A DNA stretch of 64,000 nucleotides from positions 248,001 through 312,000 of the forward strand of contig JAXLUM010000004.1 of NCBI GenBank assembly GCA_046329515.1, written 5' to 3'. This DNA is from Bog-950 sp046329515 (GTDB lineage Bacteria > Bacteroidota > Bacteroidia > Chitinophagales > LD1). A program made the position numbers and the translations under genes. This document shows, in pieces, positions 14,893-24,076 of this stretch (its first letter is position 1; every line of letters begins with the position of its first letter). The notes under the pieces were generated by a model. It made no database searches. It was given only the letters and a program-made list of their open reading frames with translations, and was not told the origin of the DNA.

Positions 14893-17328
14893 ATGCGCAA
14901 ATGGTTAAAGGCGTTAGTAGCCTTTTTACTTGTAATAATTACTCTTTTCATAGGCGCATTGTTGTACGTTCAGTTTAACCAGCAAAAAATACTGGCGCGG
15001 GTTCAGAAGGAGCTTAAAAAGAACATCAATGGCGAGCTTTCCATTGATAAAATAAGCTTTACCTTCTTCAGCGAGTTCCCCAACCTCTCACTAACCATCA
15101 TACACCCCGTAATTAAGGATTCACTACACCATAAAGAGGTGTTTTCAGCCGATAAGATTTTCTTTCGCCTGGGCACATTGAACTTACTGCGCGGCAAAAT
15201 TGATGCGCGTTCGCTTATTGTAGAGAATGGTTTCTTCCACATTAAGCAGGATAGCAGCGGTTATAGCAATGAGCATATTTTCCGTGTGCCCAAGTCAGAC
15301 AAGAAAACGAACTCCGACATCAACTTTGAAATGGACTACCTGGAGTTGAATAACCTCAAGTTTATTTTTGACGATGAAAAGCGCAACCGGCATTTCAGTT
15401 TAGTGGGCCGTTACCTTAACGGCAATGTGGGCAAAGGCGATAGCACCTGGCAAATACCCTTAGCCGGTTGGGTGCATATGGATAGCTTGTTTTTTAGGGC
15501 AGACCGCGGAGCATTTTTTCTGAACCGCGATGTGCATTTGGATATGAAAATGGAGTTCGATGCAAAGGCCATGCAGTTGAACATTTTTCCATCATCAATA
15601 CAGGTTGACGGGCAGGATTATCAAATGCGGGGCGCGTTTATTTTTACGCAAACACCGGCGCTGTTCCGCCTTACAATCACCAACCCTAAAACAGATTTTG
15701 ATAAGGCACGTTTGGTATTGTCTGATACCATACAATCTTACATTACCAACATACATGTAAAGGACCCTGTAGAAGTAGAGGTGTTTGTGCGCGGCGAAAT
15801 TGACCCCGTTTTGCCACCGCAGGTAGATGCAGGCTTTAAACTGCGCAATGCGCATATAAGCGCTTATGGGGTAGAAATGGACAGCGTGTATTTAGACGGC
15901 CTGTTTATAAACCACGTAAAGCCCGATATACCTAACGAGGATAATAATTCCTCCATTGCATTTAATGTTAGCTATGCCCGCGTTAATGGCATACCTGTTA
16001 GGGCAGTGGTAAGCGTAACCGATTTATGGAAGCTGTTTCTGGACCTTCAATTTTCTACCACCTGTAATCTTACGGCCTTCAACAGTTTTATTCCTTCGCA
16101 AAAGTACCGCTTCACTACAGGCGTTGCTGATGTAAACGTAAGCTACAAGGGCAGCCTCAATTATTATCTCGATTCGGTAAAGCGTAAACATGATGATACC
16201 CTTAGCGGTAAAGTGCGGCTGGTTAAAGGCGGTTTTGTTTACGATAAAAGGCGCATTAGCCTTTCTGACATGAATGCCGATATTGACCTTGGGTTGAATA
16301 AAATAGGAGTGAACAACCTTAGCGCTTCGCTTAACGGCAACCTTATTTCTTTAAACGGAAATGTTACCAGCCTTCGCAAAATTTTTCAGGCCAATGAGCA
16401 GAAAATGGTGGGCAACTTTAACCTTGATGTGCCCCAGTTTGATTTAAGTAAAGTATTAACCGTAAACGAAGGCAAAGCAGTTACCCCGCAAAAGGCAGAC
16501 CCGAACGAGGCTAAAAAAATAGCGGCTACTATTGATATGCTTACCGATAAGCTAACGGCTACCATTAATTTCAGCAACCGCAGGTTTAAGTTCTCAAAGT
16601 TTGAGGCCGATAATGTGTCCGGTGTTTTTACGCTCTCCTCAAAAGGCATGTTGCTGGATAAGTTTAAGATGAATGCCTGCAAGGGAAGCGTAGAACTAAA
16701 CGGCGGTTTAAATGCCGGTGTTAAGAACGATTACCTTACGGCCAATGTGCGTGTGAAAAACGTTGACATAAAATCGTTTTTTGCTGCCGCTGAAAATTTT
16801 AAACAGGATGCTATAACCGATAAAAACCTGGGTGGCCTTTTTAGTGTTGACCTTAATTTTTCTTCGGAACTGGATGAACTGTATACACCAATACTGGATA
16901 GCATTGATGCAGTAGGGCATTTTTCGCTTAAGCAGGGCAGGATTACAGACTTTGCCCCTATAATGGATGTAGGCAAAAGCATTTTTAAGAAACGCGATTT
17001 TGCCAATATTTCGTTTGCTGAAATACATGACACACTGAAGCTTAAAAACGGCAAATTGTTTTTTGAGCGCATGGAAATTTCAAGTTCGGTAATGCGGGTA
17101 TTTGTAATAGGCTATTATGCCTTTAAGGGCGAAACCGATATGGTCATTCAATTCCCGCTCAGCAATTTAAAAAAGCAGGATGCTGATTATAAGCCTGAAA
17201 ACATTGGGCTTGATGCGCGTATTGGCCCTAACGTTGTTGTGCGTGTACATGGCATAAACAATAAAATGAAAACCACGCTTGACCCTATAGCGTTAAAGCG
17301 TTTGGAAAAACTGCAGGACGATTTTTAG
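14893..17328 (+). CDS. AsmA-like family protein
   Basis: An 811-aa protein with one N-terminal membrane anchor (residues 5-27) followed by a long beta-rich periplasmic region. The start (KKNINGELSIDKISFTFFSE...NLSLTIIHPVI) and the C-terminal FERMEISSSVMRVFVIGYYAFKGE-like AsmA C-terminal region are typical of the AsmA family of Bacteroidota. AsmA-like proteins form hydrophobic-groove bridges thought to carry phospholipid between the membranes. The gene is preceded by the tandem repeat region and stands alone; the next gene starts 55 bp later. Confidence 0.85.
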   Translation: MRKWLKALVAFLLVIITLFIGALLYVQFNQQKILARVQKELKKNINGELSIDKISFTFFSEFPNLSLTIIHPVIKDSLHHKEVFSADKIFFRLGTLNLLRGKIDARSLIVENGFFHIKQDSSGYSNEHIFRVPKSDKKTNSDINFEMDYLELNNLKFIFDDEKRNRHFSLVGRYLNGNVGKGDSTWQIPLAGWVHMDSLFFRADRGAFFLNRDVHLDMKMEFDAKAMQLNIFPSSIQVDGQDYQMRGAFIFTQTPALFRLTITNPKTDFDKARLVLSDTIQSYITNIHVKDPVEVEVFVRGEIDPVLPPQVDAGFKLRNAHISAYGVEMDSVYLDGLFINHVKPDIPNEDNNSSIAFNVSYARVNGIPVRAVVSVTDLWKLFLDLQFSTTCNLTAFNSFIPSQKYRFTTGVADVNVSYKGSLNYYLDSVKRKHDDTLSGKVRLVKGGFVYDKRRISLSDMNADIDLGLNKIGVNNLSASLNGNLISLNGNVTSLRKIFQANEQKMVGNFNLDVPQFDLSKVLTVNEGKAVTPQKADPNEAKKIAATIDMLTDKLTATINFSNRRFKFSKFEADNVSGVFTLSSKGMLLDKFKMNACKGSVELNGGLNAGVKNDYLTANVRVKNVDIKSFFAAAENFKQDAITDKNLGGLFSVDLNFSSELDELYTPILDSIDAVGHFSLKQGRITDFAPIMDVGKSIFKKRDFANISFAEIHDTLKLKNGKLFFERMEISSSVMRVFVIGYYAFKGETDMVIQFPLSNLKKQDADYKPENIGLDARIGPNVVVRVHGINNKMKTTLDPIALKRLEKLQDDF

Positions 17329-17383
17329 TTTGCCCGCCTACTGCAAAATATTTTGCAACTTGTGGTTCTAAATAACCTTAACC

Positions 17384-17881
17384 ATGTACAGAAAGATTGA
17401 AGATTTCCTAAGCGATTGGAAACACGAAAGCGACTCAACGCTTAAAGTATTTGCTAAACTGCAGGATGGTATGCTAAACCATAAAGTGCACGAAAAGGTG
17501 CGCACTGCCGGTTTCTTATCCTGGCATATTACGCATACACTTAAGGAAATGATGGAGCGCACAGGCTTAAGTGTTGACTTAAAAGCACAGAACGATTATA
17601 ACGGCGAAACCGCGAAAGAAATTTATGAATCGTATAAAGCAGCTTCAGAAAGCCTTGTGCGGGAGTTAGCTAAATGGAATGATGATAGCCTGCAAACAGA
17701 AGATGAAATGTATGGCGAAAAGTGGAAGCGTGGCGTTACACTGCATATTTTAGTTACCCATCAGGCGCATCACCGTGGGCAACTGGAAGTTATTATGCGT
17801 ATTTGTGGTTTGAGTGTTCCGGGTGTTTACGGCCCCTCACAGGAGGAATGGACCCAATACGGTATGCCGGTTATGAACTAA
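17384..17881 (+). CDS. DinB-family four-helix protein
   Basis: A 165-aa protein of the DinB/YfiT-like putative metalloenzyme superfamily. The three metal-binding histidines expected for the fold are present: one in LSWHITHT and two in THQAHHRGQ near the C-terminal helix. Members include bacillithiol or mycothiol transferases and many uncharacterised proteins. It overlaps the convergent gene at 17878 by 4 bp. A specific substrate cannot be assigned. Confidence 0.85.
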   Translation: MYRKIEDFLSDWKHESDSTLKVFAKLQDGMLNHKVHEKVRTAGFLSWHITHTLKEMMERTGLSVDLKAQNDYNGETAKEIYESYKAASESLVRELAKWNDDSLQTEDEMYGEKWKRGVTLHILVTHQAHHRGQLEVIMRICGLSVPGVYGPSQEEWTQYGMPVMN

Positions 17882-18570
17882 GCTTTAGTTCCATCGCTTT
17901 TCGTATCAAACATTTTTCGCTTTACAAACCAGCCTACACCTATAAAGGTTAATATAGTAACAAACAATACTATTAGTGCCGGTATAGTGTTTCGGCTGGT
18001 ATCTTTTTTAATGGTAAATACATATTTGCCTTGCTGTATTTCGCTTAGGTAGTTAACCAATTGCCCCTGTGCCATGCTGCCTACAAAACCTTTGTCCTTG
18101 CTAAAGAACAACAGGTATTCCGTAGCCTTACTGGTATCCGTGCGTTCTACCTGCTTAACCTGCATTTGTAAAAGCTCAGTATAATTACCTGCAGGCGTTA
18201 TAAGCGATGCATTGGTTGATAATACCTCATACTTCCAACTGCTGTCGGCTGCAAACCAGCTTTTGCCAATACTGTCTGTAGCCGGTATCTCCAGTGTTTC
18301 CTTGCCACTTTCAGGGTTAATGCTTACTACCCCTTCATTGGTTTCACGGTAATAAGCCGTATCGCGTACATTATCCGCACGCATAGTTATAACAAGGTAA
18401 TAGCTGTTGACGGCAATTAGTTTTTGCGTAGCAGGGTAGTAGTATACAAAGGTTTCTTCCTTGTGTTTGTAAACGTGGCTTTCGCCGCTACCTAAGGACA
18501 AGTAGTTTATGCCTTGTGCGTTAGTTACTAAAGCGCAAAATAAAAGCAGAAAAGAAAAGGCCTGTTTCAT
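17878..18570 (-). CDS. Exported protein with C-terminal anchor, unknown function
   Basis: A 230-aa protein with a signal peptide (FSFLLLFCALVTNAQG, cleavage near residue 18), a beta-rich extracytoplasmic domain and one C-terminal membrane helix (about 198-217, ALIVLFVTILTFIGVGWF) followed by a basic tail. This topology places the domain in the periplasm. I do not recognise a family. It lies 15 bp downstream of the acyl-CoA dehydrogenase gene on the same strand and may be co-transcribed. Confidence 0.8.
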   Translation of the reverse strand: MKQAFSFLLLFCALVTNAQGINYLSLGSGESHVYKHKEETFVYYYPATQKLIAVNSYYLVITMRADNVRDTAYYRETNEGVVSINPESGKETLEIPATDSIGKSWFAADSSWKYEVLSTNASLITPAGNYTELLQMQVKQVERTDTSKATEYLLFFSKDKGFVGSMAQGQLVNYLSEIQQGKYVFTIKKDTSRNTIPALIVLFVTILTFIGVGWFVKRKMFDTKSDGTKA

Positions 18571-18585
18571 AACGTAAGCAGTGGC

Positions 18586-19737
18586 CTACTTTAAAACGCT
18601 GCGCGCTATAAGCTCTTTCATAATTTCGTTGGTGCCCGCATAAATGCGCTGCACGCGGGCATCAGCCCATGCACGGGCAACCTGGTATTCCCACATATAG
18701 CCATAGCCACCATGTAATTGCAGACAATCGTCAGCAACCTTGCTTTGCAGGTCGGTTAACCATGCTTTGCACATGCTGGCAGTAGCCTGGTCCAGTTTCT
18801 TTTCGTTGTGTAACTCAACACAGCGGTCGGCAAATACACGGCCCACTGTTACTTCGGTGCTTAATTCAGCCAGTTTAAAGCGCGTATTCTGAAATTCAGA
18901 AATTGCTTTGCCAAAGGCCATACGCTCTTTGGTGTATTGCACTGTTTTTTCCAATACGCCCTCTGCAGCGCCAATGCCTGAAAGTCCAACAACTAATCGT
19001 TCCTGGCTAAGTTCAGTCATCATGTATTTAAAGCCTTCACCTTCCTTGCCTAACAGGTTTTCCTTCGGCACTTTCACGTTTTCAAAAAACAGCTCGCAGG
19101 TATCCTGTGCGTGTAAACCAACTTTTTCAAACGGTTTACCTTTAGTAAAACCGCCCATGGTAACGTCAATCAACAGTAGCGAAGTTCCCTTCGCGCCTTT
19201 GGTAGGATCTGTCTTAACAGCCACTACAACTACATCACTCAGGTAACCGTTTGTAATAAAGGTTTTTGAACCATTCACTAAGTAGTGGTCGCCCTTATCA
19301 ACTGCCGTAGCACGTATACCTTGTAGGTCGCTACCGGCACCGGGTTCAGTCATTGCTATAGCGCCAATGTATTCACCGCTTATCATCTTCGGCAGGTACT
19401 TTTGCTTGGCAGCTTCAGTAGCATAATGCTCAATATAAGGGCATACAATTAATGAGTGTAAGGGGTAACCCACTGCAGGGCCTGCGCAGCCGCTGCGCGA
19501 TAGTTCTTCTATAATAATGGCATTGTAACGGAAGTCAGTAATGCCTAAGCCACCGTATTGCTCGTCAACCTGCATACACAGGTAACCGGCCTCACCAAAC
19601 TTCAACCAGCTTTCGCGAGATACCATTTGTTGTTTCTCCCACTTAGCATTATTGGGCGTTATTTCCTTGGCAACAAACTCTTTTACGCTTTGCTGAAACA
19701 TCTTGTGCTCTTCGGTGTATATGGCTCTTTCTATCAT
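18586..19737 (-). CDS. Acyl-CoA dehydrogenase, long-chain type
   Basis: A 383-aa FAD flavoenzyme of fatty-acid beta-oxidation. FAD and substrate motifs are present (AMTEPGAGSD, residues 128-136; QLHGGYGYMWEY; YAGTNEIMKELIAR). The catalytic base is probably Glu246 in ELSQERLVV, the position used in long-chain and isovaleryl enzymes; the C-terminal alternative position holds a different residue pattern. Similarity of the C-terminal block to mitochondrial long-chain acyl-CoA dehydrogenase is strong. Electrons would pass to electron-transfer flavoprotein. Confidence 0.92.
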   Translation of the reverse strand: MIERAIYTEEHKMFQQSVKEFVAKEITPNNAKWEKQQMVSRESWLKFGEAGYLCMQVDEQYGGLGITDFRYNAIIIEELSRSGCAGPAVGYPLHSLIVCPYIEHYATEAAKQKYLPKMISGEYIGAIAMTEPGAGSDLQGIRATAVDKGDHYLVNGSKTFITNGYLSDVVVVAVKTDPTKGAKGTSLLLIDVTMGGFTKGKPFEKVGLHAQDTCELFFENVKVPKENLLGKEGEGFKYMMTELSQERLVVGLSGIGAAEGVLEKTVQYTKERMAFGKAISEFQNTRFKLAELSTEVTVGRVFADRCVELHNEKKLDQATASMCKAWLTDLQSKVADDCLQLHGGYGYMWEYQVARAWADARVQRIYAGTNEIMKELIARSVLK

Positions 19738-19813
19738 ATCTTTTATTTCGGCGGCAATGATAATAAAGAAAGAACACAGCTAAGGCCCCTTTGTTTGCAC
19801 CCGGCCCGAAAAC

Positions 19814-19844
19814 AAAAAAGCCGCAAGGGTTTACCTGCGGCTTT
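19814..19844 (-). terminator. Rho-independent terminator after the GDH gene
   Basis: AAAGCCGCA pairs with TGCGGCTTT around a ten-base loop; on the minus strand the stem is followed by TTTTTTG. It lies 20 bp past the glutamate dehydrogenase stop codon. Confidence 0.8.
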
Positions 19845-19863
19845 CTGTTTATGCTGTAACCTA

Positions 19864-21300
19864 CTATGGGAAAATACCCATTGCGTAGTAGCTATCGCGT
19901 ATTTTGTTTATGGAAACCGCAAAGGCAGCCGTACGTAAGTCCGTAACGCCTTTTCTGCGCTTTTTAAACTCGCGTATATCGCGGTAAGCATTAATCATGG
20001 TGTCTTCCAAACCGCTGTTTACCAAATCAATTTCATCAGCGCCGTGTATCAACTGCTCAATGCGCGATTTTGGAACACTCTTTCCGGTAAGGTCTTCTAC
20101 CAATTTAATGAAGTTGGTTTGGTGCTTCTCCTCATAACGCTTCTGCATACGGCCAAAGCGCACATGTGATAAGTTTTTCAACCACTCAAAGTAAGAAACC
20201 GTAACACCACCGGCATTAATGTAAATGTCCGGTATTATCATTTTGCCTTTCTTCAAAAGTATTTTTTCCGCAGCAGGGGTTACAGGCCCGTTAGCCGCTT
20301 CAGCTATAATTTTTGCTTTAATACGGTCGGCATTAGCATCGGTAATTTGCTTTTCCAATGCAGCAGGTATAAGAATGTCGCACTCCAACTCAAGAGCCGA
20401 TGCGCTGTTCTTAATTACTTTGGCATTAGGGTAACCTACTACCGTTTTCTTATCCTGGCGGTAACGGTAAAAATCTTCAGGGTCAATTCCTTTTTCATTA
20501 TAAACTGCACCATCATGCTCGGCTATGGCAATAATAATTGCACCGTATTCACGAATAATGCGGGCAGTGTGGTAGCCCACGTTTCCAAGACCCTGTATAA
20601 TTACTTTCTTGCCTTCAAGGCCCGGCGTTAAGCCTAATCCTTTCATATCATCAGCATAAGAACATACTTCATTTAAAGCATACACTACACCGCGGCCTGT
20701 AGCCTCTGTTCTTCCCTTAATACCGTTTTGCGAAACAGGCTTACCTGTTACACAGGCGTAGCCGTCAATTTCGCCGGGGCGCAGGGTCATGTAGGTATCC
20801 AGTATCCATGCCATTTCGCGTTCGCCTGTGCCGTAATCGGGTGCGGGTACATCAATACCGGGGCCTATAAAGTTTTTCTTTACCAGTTCCGAAGTATAAC
20901 GGCGGGTAATATTCTCTAATATTTCAGGTGAGGTTTGACGCGGAGAAATTTTAATACCGCCTTTTGCACCGCCAAAAGGCACGTCCACAATAGCGCACTT
21001 GTAAGTCATTAATGAAGCCAGTGCCATAACTTCATCCTGGTCTACATGAAGGGAGTAACGTATGCCGCCCTTGGTTGGCATACGGTGATGAGAGTGTTGA
21101 ATTCGGTAAGCCTCAATAACTTTTACTTCGTTACCATACTTAACCGGAAAGTTCATTTTGTAAATGCTGTTGCAGGCTTTTATCTGGTCCAGCAGGCCTT
21201 GCGGCGAGTCGGTAAAAGGAGCAGCTTTATCAAAATAGTAAGAAACACTGTCAGAAAAACTTAGATTCTTCAAATCCACTTTGCTGTTCTTATCAGCCAT
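19864..21300 (-). CDS. Glu/Leu/Phe/Val-type (glutamate) dehydrogenase
   Basis: A 478-aa NAD(P)-dependent amino-acid dehydrogenase. The substrate site includes Lys77 (PTKGGIRYS), Lys101 (MTYKCA) and catalytic Lys113 (FGGAKGG); the Rossmann motif is QGLGNVGYHTA. Overall length and the MPTKGGIR and DVPAPDYGTG segments fit glutamate dehydrogenase, which links 2-oxoglutarate, ammonia and glutamate. Cofactor preference is not settled by what I can see. It has its own terminator. Confidence 0.92.
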   Translation of the reverse strand: MADKNSKVDLKNLSFSDSVSYYFDKAAPFTDSPQGLLDQIKACNSIYKMNFPVKYGNEVKVIEAYRIQHSHHRMPTKGGIRYSLHVDQDEVMALASLMTYKCAIVDVPFGGAKGGIKISPRQTSPEILENITRRYTSELVKKNFIGPGIDVPAPDYGTGEREMAWILDTYMTLRPGEIDGYACVTGKPVSQNGIKGRTEATGRGVVYALNEVCSYADDMKGLGLTPGLEGKKVIIQGLGNVGYHTARIIREYGAIIIAIAEHDGAVYNEKGIDPEDFYRYRQDKKTVVGYPNAKVIKNSASALELECDILIPAALEKQITDANADRIKAKIIAEAANGPVTPAAEKILLKKGKMIIPDIYINAGGVTVSYFEWLKNLSHVRFGRMQKRYEEKHQTNFIKLVEDLTGKSVPKSRIEQLIHGADEIDLVNSGLEDTMINAYRDIREFKKRRKGVTDLRTAAFAVSINKIRDSYYAMGIFP

Positions 21301-21419
21301 AAAAAATCGTTTAGTTAATAATGCGCGTTTTTTTCGCGGGTGTAAAGAGAAACGAAATTTTTCGGAATAAACAACTTATATGTTTACGCCTGTCCACTAA
21401 GTGCAACACTTTAGGGTAT

Positions 21420-21450
21420 AAAAAAGCCCCTTATCCGAAAATAAGGGGCT
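21420..21450 (-). terminator. Rho-independent terminator
   Basis: AGCCCCTTAT pairs perfectly with ATAAGGGGCT across CCGAAA; on the minus strand a run of T follows. It ends the transcript of the 42-aa lipoprotein gene 34 bp upstream. Confidence 0.9.
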
Positions 21451-21483
21451 ATAAAAGTTAGTATCCCGGGCGCAGAAATATTA

Positions 21484-21612
21484 TTAGGCTTTCGCTTCTT
21501 TCTTTACTTCGCTTTGAGAATAAGTAGGGCAAGTATGTCTGTTGCAGGAAGATATTCCCAGCACAAAACCTACTGCTACAACGGCAACGATGAATTTTCT
21601 GATAGCTTTCAT
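21484..21612 (-). CDS. Small lipoprotein, 42 aa
   Basis: ATG at 21612 (minus strand) encodes a basic start (MKAIRKF), a hydrophobic run and the lipobox GISSC with Cys at residue 25, then a short NRHTCPTYSQSE tail ending in Lys/Glu-rich residues and TAA. The second Cys in the CPTYS motif recurs in small Bacteroidota lipoproteins as I remember them. The strong terminator just beyond supports a real, separately transcribed gene. Function unknown. Confidence 0.75.
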   Translation of the reverse strand: MKAIRKFIVAVVAVGFVLGISSCNRHTCPTYSQSEVKKEAKA

Positions 21613-21683
21613 ACGATGTTATATTTGAATTTTGAACGCGAATTTATGCTAAATATTTTATCCGCTCAAACAAGGTGTTGAAA

Positions 21684-23042
21684 ATGAGAATTCACTTTAT
21701 TGCCATAGGCGGCGCTATTATGCACAACCTGGCGATTGTATTACGAAGAAAAGGGCATACGGTTACAGGTTCCGATGATAAAATTACTGACCCCGCTAAA
21801 ACCAATTTAGAAAAGGAAGGCATAATGCCTGCCGAAATAGGCTTTGATGCAAAACATATTACAGCCGATATTGATGCTGTTATTTTAGGCATGCACGCCC
21901 GCGCCGATAACCCCGAACTATTAAAAGCGCAGGAGTTAGGACTACAGATTTATTCTTTCCCTGATTACATCTACGAAGTTTCTAAGAAGAAGCAGCGGGT
22001 AGTAATTGCCGGCAGCCATGGCAAAACCACTATCACTTCAATGGTTATGCATGTGCTTAAGGAGAACGGCTATAACTTCGATTACATTGTAGGGGCAAAG
22101 GTTAAAGGCTTTGAAACCGGTGTTAAGCTAAGTGAAGATGCGCCTATAATTGTGCTGGAGGGAGATGAGTACCTGTCATCACCCATACACCGCGAACCCA
22201 AATTTATGTCGTACAAGCCGCACGTTGCTTTAATAAGCGGCGTAGCATGGGACCATATTAACGTATTTCCTGATTACGATGAATACGTAAAGCAGTTTGA
22301 GCGCCTGGCCCATTCGGTGGAACAGTGGGGCTTTTTAACCTGGTTTGGCGATGATGAAGAATTGAAGAGAATTTTCAACCGTTTCGATGCCAAGGTGCGC
22401 GTTCGCCCATACTACACCCCCGATTATTCGGTTAAAGATAATGTGGCTTACATTGTTACGGACTTCGGGCATATGCCGCTAAAAGTTTTCGGGCAGCACA
22501 ACCTGCAAAACATTTCGGGCGCTAAAAACATCTGTAACGAACTAGGCGTAAGCGATGAGAAATTCTTCAAAGCCATTTCCACCTTTGAAGGGGCCGCAAA
22601 CCGATTGACGCTCTTAGGTCAAAGTGAGCTTACTGCTGTATATCGTGATTTTGCCCATTCACCCTCAAAGCTGAAGGCCACCGTTAATGCGGTAAAGGAA
22701 CAATACAACTCGCGCGAACTTGTAGCGGTAATGGAGCTGCACACGTTCAGTAGCCTGAATAAGGATTTCCTGAATGAATACAAAGGCAGCATGGATAATG
22801 CCGACGTGCCCGTTGTGTTTTTTGATAAGGAAACCTTTGCTCACAAAAAAATGGAAGTCTTAAACGAAGATTTCGTAAAAGAATCCTTTGCTAACGACCA
22901 CCTGCACATATTTACCGATAAAGAAAGCCTGCAACAATTCCTGCTCCACAGAGCGTGGAAAAATTCTAACCTTTTATTGATGACTTCGGGCAACTTTGCA
23001 GGTATGGATGTGGAGGCTGTGGCGAAAACGGTATTAGCTTAA
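21684..23042 (+). CDS. mpl: UDP-MurNAc:tripeptide ligase Mpl
   Basis: About 452 aa. It is a Mur-ligase of the Mpl type, which attaches the recycled tripeptide L-Ala-gamma-D-Glu-meso-DAP to UDP-MurNAc in cell-wall recycling. Features: N-terminal nucleotide-binding start HFIAIGG, ATP site AGSHGKTT, LEGDEY, and the HNLQNISGA and RDFAHSPSKL segments. The frame is open to GTG 21675, but ATG 21684 leads directly into the Rossmann strand and is preferred. The next gene begins 8 bp after its stop. Confidence 0.9.
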   Translation: MRIHFIAIGGAIMHNLAIVLRRKGHTVTGSDDKITDPAKTNLEKEGIMPAEIGFDAKHITADIDAVILGMHARADNPELLKAQELGLQIYSFPDYIYEVSKKKQRVVIAGSHGKTTITSMVMHVLKENGYNFDYIVGAKVKGFETGVKLSEDAPIIVLEGDEYLSSPIHREPKFMSYKPHVALISGVAWDHINVFPDYDEYVKQFERLAHSVEQWGFLTWFGDDEELKRIFNRFDAKVRVRPYYTPDYSVKDNVAYIVTDFGHMPLKVFGQHNLQNISGAKNICNELGVSDEKFFKAISTFEGAANRLTLLGQSELTAVYRDFAHSPSKLKATVNAVKEQYNSRELVAVMELHTFSSLNKDFLNEYKGSMDNADVPVVFFDKETFAHKKMEVLNEDFVKESFANDHLHIFTDKESLQQFLLHRAWKNSNLLLMTSGNFAGMDVEAVAKTVLA

Positions 23043-23050
23043 ATTAGTGT

Positions 23051-23881
23051 ATGGAACCTAACGACCTTAGTCAACTTGGTTTATTTGATAAAGCAGCAGA
23101 AGCGGTTAAAGCGCAAACTGCACAACTGGAATTAAAACGGCCACTGGCCTTTTTTGATATTGAAAGCACAGGTGTTGATTTTATAAAAGACCGCATTATT
23201 GAAATAAGCGTGTTACGCTTAAATGTAGATGGTACGAAGGAAATTAAAACCATGCGTTTAAATCCAACCATTCCTATTCCTGCTGAATCCTCTAAAATAC
23301 ATGGCATTTATGATGAGGATGTGGTTACCGCCCCCACCTTTAAGGAAGTGGCCCAACAACTTTATGATTTTTTAGACCCTTGCGATTTAGCGGGCTTCAA
23401 CTCCAATCGTTTTGATATTCCACTGTTATTGGAAGAATTTATACGTGCCAGTTTAAGTTTTAGTATTGATAACCGCGCACTTATTGACGTGCACCGCATT
23501 TATACCCTGTTTGAAAAACGCACGCTTGAAACCGCCTACCAGTTTTACTGCGAAAAAACCTTAGAGAACGCGCATAGCGCCGAGGCTGATACCCTTGCCA
23601 CCTACGAGGTTTTTATGGCGCAGTTAGGTAAATACTCCGACCTTAAAGCCGATGCAAAATTCCTGCATGATTTCACAAATGAAGAACGCTTTGTAGATAG
23701 CGGCCGCCGCTTTATATATGTTAATGGCCGTCCCGCCTTTAACTTCGGCAAGCACAAAGGAAAGTATGTTGAAGACGTACTGCGCACTGATTCCGGCTAC
23801 TACAACTGGATGATGGATGGCGACTTTGCTCAACACACCAAACAAAAGCTGAAAGAGATTAAAGAGAAGCTTAAGAAATAG
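23051..23881 (+). CDS. DnaQ-like 3'-5' exonuclease with C-terminal domain
   Basis: A 276-aa protein. DEDDh exonuclease residues are visible: FFDIEST (Asp36, Glu38), FNSNRFDIP, and AHSAEADTLAT with the catalytic His and Asp. The last ~50 residues (PAFNFGKHKGKYVEDV...YYNWMM) form the small domain also seen at the end of exodeoxyribonuclease X-like proteins. It lies 8 bp after mpl, so the two are probably co-transcribed. It is not fused to a polymerase, so it may act in repair or as a stand-alone RNase/DNase. Confidence 0.88.
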   Translation: MEPNDLSQLGLFDKAAEAVKAQTAQLELKRPLAFFDIESTGVDFIKDRIIEISVLRLNVDGTKEIKTMRLNPTIPIPAESSKIHGIYDEDVVTAPTFKEVAQQLYDFLDPCDLAGFNSNRFDIPLLLEEFIRASLSFSIDNRALIDVHRIYTLFEKRTLETAYQFYCEKTLENAHSAEADTLATYEVFMAQLGKYSDLKADAKFLHDFTNEERFVDSGRRFIYVNGRPAFNFGKHKGKYVEDVLRTDSGYYNWMMDGDFAQHTKQKLKEIKEKLKK

Positions 23882-23883
23882 CC

Positions 23884-23995
23884 TTCACCACTAAGCTCAT
23901 TAAGAACACTTCAATATATATTAGGCAGGCTTTTGCATTGTCATTATTCTATAATCTTAATTACTGCTCTTAGTGTTCTAAGTGGTTAGATTGTA
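23884..23995 (+). repeat. Degenerate CTTAGTG-type repeat remnant
   Basis: Contains ACCACTAAGCTCATTAAGAA and, about 80 bp on, CTCTTAGTGTTCTAAGTGGT: opposite-strand relatives of the motif in the array at 14355-14836. It fills the gap between the exonuclease and mannosyltransferase genes. Confidence 0.55.
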
Positions 23996-24044
23996 TTTAG
24001 TCTTTAATTTTCCTTAAGCTGTTAGAAAAAGCCCCTGTAAACTT

Positions 24045-24052
24045 TACATTTG
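24045..24052 (+). promoter_or_regulatory. Candidate -7 promoter element
   Basis: TACATTTG matches the Bacteroidota -7 consensus TAnnTTTG, 24 bp before the TTG start of the mannosyltransferase gene. No clear -33 TTTG at the usual distance. Confidence 0.4.
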
Positions 24053-24076
24053 CCCTTCTTAATTAACTGAGGGAAG

